Below, in pieces: positions 1-6,231 of a stretch of DNA of 64,000 nucleotides (the stretch's first letter is position 1; every line of letters starts with the position of its first letter). The notes under the pieces were generated by a model. It saw nothing but the letters and a program-made list of their open reading frames with translations. It had not been told where the DNA came from and did no database searches. The position numbers and the translations under genes were made by a program. This DNA is from Winogradskyella undariae (GTDB taxonomy: Bacteria; Bacteroidota; Bacteroidia; Flavobacteriales; Flavobacteriaceae): the NCBI RefSeq assembly GCF_013285155.1, contig NZ_JABTEL010000010.1:1-64000 (forward strand), written 5' to 3'.

Positions 1-1
1 A

Positions 2-175
2 AGGACAAGCTACGCGAGTTTCAACGACTTAAAATCGAGGTCTAAACGCCTCATAGAACTGTACGAAATCTGTGTAGAAAAAGAGAGGGGATTTTCAATG
101 TTGACGAGATCTGTAGTCTCCGCGTATATATTAACCTTATTCCTCTCTTTTGTTCTTTCTAATTATATAGCTTAA
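2..175 (+). CDS. Possible 3' end of an unrecognised gene (partial, uncertain)
   Basis: A reading frame is open from the left edge to a TAA at 173-175, giving 57 residues. They include an Arg/Lys/Glu-rich part followed by a hydrophobic tail (YILTLFLSFVLSNYI) that could be a C-terminal membrane anchor. A second frame from base 1 also stays open but stops at 43-45 after 14 residues ending LREFQRLKIEV, so the choice of frame is not settled. The first 120 bases look richer in G+C than the DNA that follows. I do not recognise either peptide. It may not be coding at all. Confidence 0.25.
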   Translation, partial: RTSYASFNDLKSRSKRLIELYEICVEKERGFSMLTRSVVSAYILTLFLSFVLSNYIA

Positions 176-194
176 ATTTAGTGTTTTATTAAAA

Positions 195-330
195 TGCTAA
201 CTTAAGCCGTATATAATTTATTGCTTAGTTCTAGCCTACTTACGAAAATCCTCGCGGATTTTCTATTCGGTTTTTATTTGCTAAATTAGGTGCTAAACCA
301 CGCAACAAACCATATACAAACACGTTAGCA
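195..330. repeat. Structured cassette-boundary repeat, copy A
   Basis: First of three related repeats. Its ends are inverted: TGCTAAC at 195-201 and GTTAGCA at 324-330. An inner pair GTATAT (209-214) and ATATAC (312-317) extends the fold. The centre is a perfect 8-bp stem with a 4-base loop: GAAAATCC (244-251), TCGC, GGATTTTC (256-263). AGCCTA (233-238) can pair with TAGG+GCT (287-294, one bulged T). The whole can form one long imperfect hairpin. The next gene starts 8 bases after the right end. This copy lacks a roughly 25-base segment (CGAGCGCAGCGAAC and following) that copies B and C have. Confidence 0.85.
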
Positions 331-338
331 AACATATT

Positions 339-1094
339 ATGACGAAATCAACTTGTAAACTTTGCAAAGAAAAAAAGTCATTAATAAAAAAGTCTCATAT
401 TATATCGGAATTTCTTCATAAAGAAATATTCGACGAAAATCATAAGTTAATTGCTTTTGACCCAAAAGAATTACGAAAAACTAATCCGAGAATTTCAAGA
501 CCTTCTTCTGGAGCATATGAAGGTAATTTGCTCTGTAAAAAATGTGACAATGAAATTATTGGAAAATACGAATCTTACGTATCCAAACTTTTGAACAAGA
601 AACTAAATAAGAACGAAAAAATTAAATGCAATATAAAGCACTCAAAAGATAAAGGAACAATAATAGAATTATCAGATTTAAATTATAGCTCTCTTAAATT
701 ATTCTTACTTTCCCTTCTTTGGAGAGCTCATATATCGAGTAGAGATGAATATCAAAATGTTGATTTAGGACCTTATGCTAACAAAATTGGACAATCAATA
801 TTAAATGAAAATCCTGGATCAGATGATGATACTATAATTACAATAAGTAAATTAGACCCAACAGCAGGATTTTCAAATTTTATTGCACAACCTATTCGAT
901 ATAAACTTGATAATTCGACTTATTATATAATAATCATAAATGGTTATATAATAATTTATTTTCTTAAAGAAAATCATCTTTCCAAAAAAATAAAGCATCA
1001 AAGATTAAAAGAAGATGGAACATTGGAAATGGTTGAAATTCCAAAAGACAAAGTGAGCTCATTGATAATGAATTATATTGGCGTAACAAAATAA
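339..1094 (+). CDS. HNH-like zinc-binding protein of unknown function (cassette gene 1)
   Basis: This 251-residue protein has an N-terminal pattern typical of HNH-type nuclease folds: CKLC (C6, C9), then KSHII with H20, then LLCKKCD (C66, C69). The two CxxC pairs would hold a zinc ion, and H20 sits where HNH families place a catalytic or structural histidine. The rest matches nothing I know; it contains a very hydrophobic strand-like stretch near residue 200 (YYIIIINGYIIIYFL). Nuclease activity is an inference only, because the later Asn/His of a full HNH motif is not obvious. The gene is a single unit tightly framed by copies A and B of the structured repeat, which suggests acquisition as a cassette. 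Confidence 0.75.
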   Translation: MTKSTCKLCKEKKSLIKKSHIISEFLHKEIFDENHKLIAFDPKELRKTNPRISRPSSGAYEGNLLCKKCDNEIIGKYESYVSKLLNKKLNKNEKIKCNIKHSKDKGTIIELSDLNYSSLKLFLLSLLWRAHISSRDEYQNVDLGPYANKIGQSILNENPGSDDDTIITISKLDPTAGFSNFIAQPIRYKLDNSTYYIIIINGYIIIYFLKENHLSKKIKHQRLKEDGTLEMVEIPKDKVSSLIMNYIGVTK

Positions 1095-1104
1095 AAAATA
1101 CGTT

Positions 1105-1265
1105 TGCTAACACCGTATATATTTTATTGCTAGCTTCTTGCCTACTTTCGAAAGTCCTCGCGGACTTTCTTGCTCGGTAATTATTTACTAAATTAGTTGC
1201 TTGAAACACGCAACACCCGAGCGCAGCGAACAGACGAAGTAAACCATACACACCAACCGTTAGCT
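1105..1265. repeat. Structured cassette-boundary repeat, copy B
   Basis: Second copy, beginning 10 bases after the stop of the preceding gene and ending 13 bases before the next start codon. The ends are TGCTAAC (1105-1111) and GTTAGCT (1259-1265; the palindromic GTTAGCTAAC runs to 1268). The central stem is GAAAGTCC (1150-1157), loop TCGC, GGACTTTC (1162-1169). Compared with copy A, both members of one base pair have changed (A-T to G-C), so pairing is kept. GTAT (1115-1118) and ATAC (1246-1249) give an inner stem. GCTCGG (1172-1177) can pair with CCGAGC (1217-1222) in the segment that copy A lacks. Confidence 0.85.
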
Positions 1266-1278
1266 AACATTTAAAAAA

Positions 1279-1866
1279 ATGAGAACACAAAGAATAATTC
1301 TGTTAGTAATTATTGTATTTACTTCTAACATAATTTTGGGGCAAGCCACTGATTCCCTGAAAAACGCTATGTTAGAAAAAATAAAATCTAGTGAAGTTTT
1401 TAAAGAAACTATTTATGAATTTAAAGGAAAGGAATTGCCGAAATTTGAATTGCCTCTCTTGAGTGGAAAAAAAATCAATTCGGAATCTCTAAAAGGCAAA
1501 CCAACCATAATAAACTTTTGGTTTAGTAATTGCGCACCTTGCATTGAAGAAATGCCACTTTTAAACGAAATTAAGTCTGAATTTGGAAATGAAGTAAATT
1601 TTATATCAATGACCTTCCAGAATCAGAATGAAGTTAATGAATTTTTAAGAACACATGATTTTGACTTTACTCATATTGTAGATTCAAAAGATTACATAAA
1701 AACTTTTGGAACGTTTGGTTATCCAAAGACGCTAATTTTAGATAAAGATTTAGTAATCGTTGAAATTGAGAAAATGATTCCAAAAGACACTGAAAACGAA
1801 GAAAAAAATAAAGCGGAATTTAAAGCACAATTATCAGAAAAACTGAATGAATTAAAAAAACGTTAG
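1279..1866 (+). CDS. TlpA/ResA-like periplasmic thioredoxin (cassette gene 2)
   Basis: A 195-residue exported thiol-disulfide oxidoreductase. Residues 1-22 form a signal peptide (RIILLVIIVFTSNIILGQA). The thioredoxin fold follows from about residue 55, with strand INFWF running into the active site CAPC (C85, C88) and the later strand FGYPKTLILD carrying the cis-proline. TlpA/ResA relatives reduce disulfides in exported proteins or cytochrome c apoproteins, but no partner is visible here. The gene stands alone between repeat copies B and C; its stop codon overlaps the left end of copy C. The small size and isolated context suggest a mobile cassette passenger rather than part of a cytochrome-maturation operon. 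Confidence 0.88.
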   Translation: MRTQRIILLVIIVFTSNIILGQATDSLKNAMLEKIKSSEVFKETIYEFKGKELPKFELPLLSGKKINSESLKGKPTIINFWFSNCAPCIEEMPLLNEIKSEFGNEVNFISMTFQNQNEVNEFLRTHDFDFTHIVDSKDYIKTFGTFGYPKTLILDKDLVIVEIEKMIPKDTENEEKNKAEFKAQLSEKLNELKKR

Positions 1867-2021
1867 CTAAAAAAGTATATTATTTATTGCTAGTTCTAGC
1901 CTACTAACAAAAATCCTAACGGATTTTCTATTCGGTTTTTATTTGCTAAATTACGTGCTAAACCACGCAACACCCGAGCGCAGCGAACAGACAAAGTAAA
2001 CCATACACAATCACATTGGCA
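1862..2021. repeat. Structured cassette-boundary repeat, copy C
   Basis: Third copy, overlapping the stop codon of the thioredoxin gene. The central stem is AAAATCC (1910-1916), loop TAAC, GGATTTT (1921-1927), one pair shorter than in copies A and B because the outer G-C pair has become A/C. GTAT (1875-1878) and ATAC (2003-2006) are kept. The 25-base segment with CGAGCGCAGCGAAC is present, as in copy B. The outer ends are worn: GTTAGCTAA on the left (1862-1870) and ATTGGCA on the right (2015-2021). What follows is a broken gene, consistent with an ageing cassette. Confidence 0.8.
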
Positions 2022-2053
2022 TCCATTGAGCAGAACCGTCAAAAATAAAATTC

Positions 2054-2384
2054 ATGAGTAATTTAAAAGACATTAAATCAAAAATTGAATAATATGCGAA
2101 ACACTCAAATCTGACTGAATTACAAATTGTTGCGAAACTCGAAAAACACTACTTTAACAAAAAAGTAAATGAAAATTTAAAATTGTATAAAGAGAAAAGT
2201 GAGTGAAATAACAAAAGACCTAAAAATCTCGCCACGAAAATTTTACAGAATTTTGGAAAAGAAAAATATTGAACATAAGAAATATAAAAAAGAAGGATTT
2301 AAAACAAAACGTTTGATTTTTAGCTCGTTTCCGGAATCGGAAACTGAACTGAAAAGCAAAACCCAAATGGATTGCGGAATTTAG
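2054..2384 (+). pseudogene. Decayed small gene after repeat copy C (cassette gene 3)
   Basis: An ATG at 2054 opens MSNLKDIKSKIE and hits TAA at 2090. The same frame then reads on for 37 more codons (YAKHSNLTELQIVAKLEKHY and onward) to TGA at 2204. The reading continues one frame over from 2199 as SEITKDLKISPRKFYRILEK and further to a TAG at 2382. One nonsense change plus one frameshift would restore a single basic protein of about 108 residues. The KISPRKFYRILEKKNI part could be a helix-turn-helix, but I do not recognise the family. The tail after IFSS looks unlike the rest and may itself be out of frame. Confidence 0.5.
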
Positions 2385-2460
2385 CCCGTTGCACAATTAT
2401 TCACTCAATCAGAATTAATAAAGTTTGCGGAATAAATCATCAACCAAATTTAATAGCAAA

Positions 2461-2697
2461 ATGAACAAAAAAACTAAAACAATAATAATCGGAGGCTTAA
2501 TTGGAGGAATAGCGTATGCCAGTATTATGGCTGGATTTGATTATTCTGACGGACTAGATTTTAGAATTTGGAGATTTTTATTAAATGCAATAATATTTGG
2601 AATATTTATGGCAATAATGAATATATACAACATTAAAAAACAAACGGAAGAAAATAAAATAACGAATAGCAAAAACAACAAAATGCCAACAAAGTAA
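2461..2697 (+). CDS. Small two-helix membrane protein, unknown function
   Basis: Starting at ATG 2461 the protein has 78 residues: a lysine-rich N-terminus, a glycine-rich membrane helix (TIIIGGLIGGIAYASIMAGF), a short acidic loop with an aromatic patch (DYSDGLDFRIWRF), a second helix (LLNAIIFGIFMAIMNIY) and a hydrophilic tail. A longer version from TTG at 2425 adds 12 polar residues; I prefer the ATG because the added part looks non-coding. It lies in the same accessory stretch as the cassette genes and may be another passenger, although no full structured repeat follows it. Confidence 0.6.
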   Translation: MNKKTKTIIIGGLIGGIAYASIMAGFDYSDGLDFRIWRFLLNAIIFGIFMAIMNIYNIKKQTEENKITNSKNNKMPTK

Positions 2698-2741
2698 TGT
2701 GGCTCAAAATAAAGTAAAACAAAGTCGCAATCGCTTAAACC

Positions 2742-3491
2742 CTACAAACATTTCAAAACCGCAATACCCACACTATCTTTAGCATTTAAGACATATAAAG
2801 CACCAGCCACCTCTTGGTAAAACCGAACACCAAGCACACATAGCGCAGTACCAAGCCCACTTGGCAAAGTATCAGGCTCTAAAGTCAAAGTAGAACCAGC
2901 ATAAGAACGATCTAAAACCAAAGGAGGAGCTAAATGCAGGGCATAATTCAAATGGTCAAAATCAAAATCCAAAACACCATACGTTAACGCCATATGAGTA
3001 GCACCTTCCACAAAACCCACCTGAGCAATATCAAAATCAGTAAGTGTTAACACAAAATCACTGCTAGAAACATCTAACGCAAAGGGTAAAACTTGCCGTA
3101 CAACACACCCTGGTGTATAGTTAAACTGTTGTAATAACTGAAGCCCATGCGCCTGCCCTATCCCATTAGCAACACAGCGTTCCCCACGTTTATGTGTCGT
3201 ATCCAAAACCTTTATACGCGTAAACAAGCCCATCAAACGACTATGAAAATGCGTAAACTTATGTCCCTTATAAAATGGATTCAAAGCAGATCTAAACGCT
3301 CTATTCACCGCAGAACAATGCCCAAACTCATTGGCATTTTCGCGCACACGCTGCATACTAGCCTTGCTCTTTATTGTTTTTCTAGTAAACCCACCACCCG
3401 CTTTTCGTGCAATCGGTTTACCATTCAAATAATAAAAATTAATACCATTTAACGTCCCTACTAAATGGATAATTCCGGTCTGTTTTGCCAT
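2742..3491 (-). CDS. Bacteroidota-specific conserved protein of unknown function (MAKQTG family)
   Basis: From the ATG whose complement is at 3489-3491 the protein is 249 residues and begins MAKQTGIIHLVGTLNGINFY. I choose this start rather than one eight codons upstream because relatives I remember in Flavobacteria start with MAKQTG. The N-terminal quarter (two beta-strand-like repeats, an ARKAGGG turn, then RVRENANEFGHCSAVNRAFR) is the family hallmark; the C-terminal part is strand-rich. No signal peptide, membrane helix or catalytic motif is visible, and no role is known to me. It is a single gene, convergent with the small membrane protein gene and divergent from ribB. Confidence 0.75.
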   Translation of the reverse strand: MAKQTGIIHLVGTLNGINFYYLNGKPIARKAGGGFTRKTIKSKASMQRVRENANEFGHCSAVNRAFRSALNPFYKGHKFTHFHSRLMGLFTRIKVLDTTHKRGERCVANGIGQAHGLQLLQQFNYTPGCVVRQVLPFALDVSSSDFVLTLTDFDIAQVGFVEGATHMALTYGVLDFDFDHLNYALHLAPPLVLDRSYAGSTLTLEPDTLPSGLGTALCVLGVRFYQEVAGALYVLNAKDSVGIAVLKCL

Positions 3492-3552
3492 AACATCACA
3501 TTTTAAGTTAAACACCTACAATACAGCAATATACAAAAAAAAATATAATACA

Positions 3553-3605
3553 GGTTATAGCGTGGTTATAGCATGCTTATAAAATACTTAAAACAAGCTT
3601 ATAGC
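3553..3605. repeat. TTATAGC repeats phased at 11 bp
   Basis: Copies of the nonamer GGTTATAGC or GCTTATAGC start at 3553, 3564, 3575 (ending AAA) and 3597, with a weaker match at 3586 (ACTTAAAAC). The steps are all 11 bp, one DNA turn, so the sites face one side of the helix. A perfect inverted repeat TCTCAT/ATGAGA follows at 3607-3612 and 3620-3625. The array lies between the divergent MAKQTG-family gene and ribB and could be a cooperative protein-binding site. No binding protein can be named. Confidence 0.5.
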
Positions 3606-3663
3606 ATCTCATAAGTCAAATGAGACCAAAGCATACAACTTATAGTAATAAAAAATTAATTTA

Positions 3664-3677
3664 TTGACTTACGTCAA
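3664..3677. promoter_or_regulatory. FNR/CRP-like operator upstream of ribB
   Basis: TTGAC-TTAC-GTCAA is a perfect 5-4-5 dyad with the layout of an FNR box (consensus TTGAT-n4-ATCAA). Its centre, 3670.5, is about 42 bp before the start point predicted from the -7 element at 3700-3707, the classical position for class II activation by Crp/Fnr proteins. The second gene of the downstream operon encodes a Crp/Fnr-family regulator, so autoregulation is plausible. Confidence 0.5.
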
Positions 3678-3699
3678 ATAATCTGACTTCAAACAATAT

Positions 3700-3707
3700 T
3701 AATTTTG
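3700..3707 (+). promoter_or_regulatory. Bacteroidota -7 element for ribB
   Basis: TAATTTTG fits the Bacteroidota -7 consensus TAnnTTTG and lies 28 bases before the ribB start codon. No good TTG-type -33 element sits at the expected distance, which fits a promoter that needs an activator bound at the dyad just upstream. Confidence 0.5.
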
Positions 3708-3735
3708 CTTATCGAAAAATTAAACATAATTTAAA

Positions 3736-4398
3736 ATGGAATTAGCAGAATTAGACACCATACAAACAATTAGTACTAAAAGTCAAGAACGCTTAGAAAA
3801 AGCATTAGTACACCTTAGAAATGGTAAAGGAGTTATTTTAATAGATGATAAAAACAGAGAAAACGAAGGAGACTTAGTATTCTCTGCCCATAACATGACT
3901 AATAAGGATATGGCACTTATGGTTAGAAATTGTAGTGGTATTGTTTGCCTATGCTTAACTAATGAAAAAGCAGATGCATTAGATTTACCTTATATGGTAA
4001 AGGAAAACACCAGTAGTTTTCAAACCCCTTTTACCATTTCTATAGAAGCAAAAGATGGTGTAACTACCGGCGTTTCTGCCAAGGATAGATTAACAACCAT
4101 CCAAGTAGCTTCCCATAAAAATGCTAAAAGCCATCATTTAGCAAAACCTGGACACATTTTTCCTTTAAGAGGTAGAAATAATGGCGTTTTAGACAGAAAG
4201 GGGCATACAGAAGGAAGTATTGATTTAATGAAATTAGCAGGCTTAAAGCCAGAAGCGGTTCTTTGTGAATTAATGAACGAAGATGGAACTATGGCAAGAA
4301 TGGACACCATTACAAAATTTGCTATGGAACACGATTTAATGGTCTTATCAATAGAAGATATTATTCATTATCGTAAATTTGTTAGAGACTTTATATAA
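3736..4398 (+). CDS. ribB: 3,4-dihydroxy-2-butanone 4-phosphate synthase
   Basis: The 220-residue protein is a single-domain RibB, about the length of E. coli RibB, which makes 3,4-dihydroxy-2-butanone 4-phosphate from ribulose 5-phosphate for riboflavin synthesis. The acidic metal/substrate loop [11 protein letters not shown], the CSGIVC stretch, the SAKDRLTT segment, the GHIFPLRGR and HTEGSIDL motifs and the [10 protein letters not shown] motif are all intact. It has no fused GTP cyclohydrolase II domain. Many Bacteroidota carry a ribBA fusion elsewhere, so this may be an extra copy. It sits directly before a Crp/Fnr regulator with no gap. I saw no FMN riboswitch in front of it. A decayed fragment of a second copy lies at 6055-6135. 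Confidence 0.93.
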   Translation: MELAELDTIQTISTKSQERLEKALVHLRNGKGVILIDDKNRENEGDLVFSAHNMTNKDMALMVRNCSGIVCLCLTNEKADALDLPYMVKENTSSFQTPFTISIEAKDGVTTGVSAKDRLTTIQVASHKNAKSHHLAKPGHIFPLRGRNNGVLDRKGHTEGSIDLMKLAGLKPEAVLCELMNEDGTMARMDTITKFAMEHDLMVLSIEDIIHYRKFVRDFI

Positions 4399-4971
4399 AT
4401 GACAAATTACATAGAACTCACTGATTTTATTAAAAAAAACATTGAAATTGGAGATGAAGATTTAAAAATCATTCTGTCTTATTTTAAAATTATAAAAAAA
4501 AAGAAAAATGAGATTTTACTTTCCACAGGAAAATTTAGTCAAGTTAGTTATTTTGTAAAAAAAGGGTGCCTAAGGTTATTTTTTATTGATGATAATGGAA
4601 AAGATGTTACCCGTTATATTGCATTTGAAAATCAATTAGCAACAGAACTTGTTAGTTTTATAACCAAGGAACCTGCCCAAGAAACAATTCAAGTTATTGA
4701 AGATAGTGAGCTCTTATACATCACGCACAATGATTTTAGGCATCTTATGAAAATCATACCTAAATGGAAGGATTTTTATAATATATATTTAGAAAAAGCA
4801 TATGTAAATAATTTAAAAAGATTAACATCTTTTACGACTTTAAATGCTTCAGAACGCTATAATCAGTTATTTAAAATAAATCCTAATATAGTTAAGCGGT
4901 TACCTAATAAAATTGTAGCGTCTTATATCAATATATCACAAGAAACCTTAAGTAGAATAAAATCTAATTAA
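4399..4971 (+). CDS. Crp/Fnr-family transcription regulator
   Basis: The ATG immediately follows the ribB stop codon, so the two are cotranscribed and probably translationally coupled. The 190-residue product has an N-terminal cyclic-nucleotide-binding-like beta-roll (about 20-120, with the GKFSQVSYFVKKGCLRLFF strand pair), a dimer helix and a C-terminal winged helix whose recognition segment is KIVASYINISQETLSRIKS. There is no N-terminal Cys cluster for an Fe-S centre and no clear cAMP-binding arginine/serine pair, so the signal is unknown. Flavobacteria have many such short Crp-like proteins. It may act on the dyad at 3664-3677. Confidence 0.88.
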   Translation: MTNYIELTDFIKKNIEIGDEDLKIILSYFKIIKKKKNEILLSTGKFSQVSYFVKKGCLRLFFIDDNGKDVTRYIAFENQLATELVSFITKEPAQETIQVIEDSELLYITHNDFRHLMKIIPKWKDFYNIYLEKAYVNNLKRLTSFTTLNASERYNQLFKINPNIVKRLPNKIVASYINISQETLSRIKSN

Positions 4972-5020
4972 TTATTAGTAAAAAATAAAGAATAAAAACA
5001 CCGAACACCAACTGCTATTT

Positions 5021-5146
5021 TTGAAAAATAAACATCCTATACAATATGAAATAGATAAAAAAAATGCAACGGAAATTGTTCAACCTCAATTAAAAGTTCA
5101 GATGAATGATCTGGACTCAAAAAAGAAAAATATACCAAAAAAATAA
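5021..5146 (+). CDS. Doubtful short reading frame, possibly a gene remnant
   Basis: From TTG 5021 a 41-codon frame reads KHPIQYEIDKKNATEIVQPQ and continues with a lysine-rich end. The composition is protein-like, but there is no ATG and no recognised family. The neighbouring region contains other relics, so this may be the tail of a deleted gene between the Crp-like regulator and the ABM-domain gene. Confidence 0.2.
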   Translation: MKNKHPIQYEIDKKNATEIVQPQLKVQMNDLDSKKKNIPKK

Positions 5147-5162
5147 TTTAAAAGTATTTATT

Positions 5163-5453
5163 ATGAGCAAATTAAAAATTATAGCTACAATTATTGTAAA
5201 ACCCGAATTTAAGGAAGATGTTTTTAATATATTGAAAACTGTAACGGATGCCACACGGAAAGAGGAAGGTAATATCTCGTATATATTACATGAAGATATT
5301 AATAATAGCGCAAAGGTTATCATTCTAGAAGAATGGAAATCTCAGGAAGCGATTGACTTTCATAATCAAACAGATCATTTTTTAATATTAAAGAACGAAC
5401 TCGGAAAAAAGGCCGATAGTTTATCGATAGATATAATAAGAGCCTCTTATTAA
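5163..5453 (+). CDS. ABM-domain protein, putative quinol monooxygenase
   Basis: The start at ATG 5163 gives a 96-residue single-domain protein beginning MSKLKIIATIIVKPEFKEDV; an upstream in-frame ATG at 5106 would add 19 lysine-rich residues that look non-coding. The antibiotic-biosynthesis-monooxygenase fold is indicated by the first strand with VKPE, the helix running into TRKEEGNISYILHED, and the EEWKSQEAIDFHNQTDHF segment with its conserved tryptophan and histidine. Relatives such as YgiN oxidise quinols or small aromatics without a cofactor, or act as ferredoxin-fold dimers with no known substrate. It follows ribB and the regulator on the same strand. Confidence 0.85.
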   Translation: MSKLKIIATIIVKPEFKEDVFNILKTVTDATRKEEGNISYILHEDINNSAKVIILEEWKSQEAIDFHNQTDHFLILKNELGKKADSLSIDIIRASY

Positions 5454-5477
5454 TTTTATAACTTAAAAGTATACAAA

Positions 5478-5972
5478 ATGAAAAAGTCAATTTTTGTAAT
5501 ACTGTGTATCGCAGTATCTTTTTTAGCAAATGCTCAATTAAATTCTGAATTGTACACTTACAAACAGATTGGTAACAAGTATGTTATAAGTATTCAAAAC
5601 CATGCTGAGATTACAAAAGCAATCACTGAGTTTGTGAAAGAGCATGATATAAAAGCAGGAACAATTGTAGGTCTTGGGGCTGTTAATGAAGCTACTTTAA
5701 GATTTTTTGATCCAGCTACTAAAGAATTTGTAGATAAAACGTTTTCCGAACAAATGGAAATTACCAACTTAACAGGCAATATATCTCAACAAAATGATAA
5801 GCACTACATACACATGCATGTAACTCTTGGACGTAACGATTACACGGCATTAGCGGGACACTTGCTTACAGCCAAAATTAATGGTGCTGCAGAATTTGTT
5901 ATAGAAAGTTTTGATGGAACCGTTAATCGTTATCATGATGAGGACACGGGTCTAAACTTGTACGATTTTTAG
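5478..5972 (+). CDS. Secreted PPC (DUF296) domain protein
   Basis: The 164-residue protein starts with a clear signal peptide (MKKSIFVILCIAVSFLANAQ) and then carries one complete PPC/DUF296 domain. The family metal-site pattern is present in IHMHVTLG (H112, H114) and AGHLL (H128), preceded by the GTIVGLGAVNEATLRFFD strand-turn. In plants this domain is joined to AT-hooks; bacterial stand-alone versions form trimers of unknown function. An exported version cannot be a DNA-binding regulator, so its name should not be taken to mean one. It lies 24 bases after the ABM gene and is probably cotranscribed with it. Confidence 0.85.
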   Translation: MKKSIFVILCIAVSFLANAQLNSELYTYKQIGNKYVISIQNHAEITKAITEFVKEHDIKAGTIVGLGAVNEATLRFFDPATKEFVDKTFSEQMEITNLTGNISQQNDKHYIHMHVTLGRNDYTALAGHLLTAKINGAAEFVIESFDGTVNRYHDEDTGLNLYDF

Positions 5973-6054
5973 ACGTATAGAAGAGTAGACAACTAATAAA
6001 CATAGCCAAATTGCGACCTTCATAGCCTTATTAAAGTGTCATCTAAATGCAGGA

Positions 6055-6135
6055 ATGAATGACCACGGAACAATGACGAATAGCAATACTATTATGGAAT
6101 TTTCAAAAGAACACAATTTGATATCAATTAAATGA
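6055..6135 (+). pseudogene. Relic of the 3' part of a second ribB
   Basis: A 26-codon frame ending in TGA reads MNDHGTMTNSNTIMEFSKEH and a few more residues. This lines up with the C-terminal motif of the intact RibB in this window ([20 protein letters not shown]). The match starts at the same codon register and keeps the GTM, TI, F and EH positions. The upstream two thirds of the gene are missing. It is followed at 6175-6210 by a trace of the adjoining crp-like gene, so the pair was copied together and one copy decayed. Confidence 0.75.
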
Positions 6136-6174
6136 TAAACAATCCAGAACTTGTTAATGGCATTACACTATAAA

Positions 6175-6210
6175 ATAATGACTTAAAGATTATTCTGTCT
6201 TATTTTAAAC
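6175..6210 (+). pseudogene. Relic of the crp-like gene start
   Basis: These 36 bases match the 5' part of the intact Crp/Fnr gene around 4455-4490. The block ATTCTGTCTTATTTTAAA is identical, and the preceding GACTTAAAGATT differs from GATTTAAAAATC at three positions. Together with the ribB fragment just upstream it preserves the gene order ribB then crp in a shrunken form. Confidence 0.7.
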
Positions 6211-6231
6211 AAACATCTAAAAATTAAAAAC

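Noticed and set aside
964-1251. 95-codon minus-strand reading frame across gene 1 and repeat copy B
   Set aside because: It runs antisense to the HNH-like gene and through a non-coding repeat; the peptide has no recognisable features.
195-2021. Calling the repeats true integron attC sites
   Set aside because: The ends GTTAGCA and GTTAGCT do not fit GTTRRRY, and no IntI-like tyrosine recombinase is visible. I therefore describe them only as attC-like in layout.
3147-3452. 101-codon plus-strand reading frame
   Set aside because: It is antisense to the MAKQTG-family gene, whose frame has the family motifs.
3530-3735. FMN riboswitch before ribB
   Set aside because: I looked for the conserved FMN-element blocks (AGGGAC..GGGTG, CCGAC..CAG) and found none; the region instead holds repeats and a dyad.
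4399-4971. Fnr proper (oxygen sensor)
   Set aside because: There is no N-terminal cysteine cluster for a 4Fe-4S centre, so only the family name Crp/Fnr is given, although the operator has FNR geometry.
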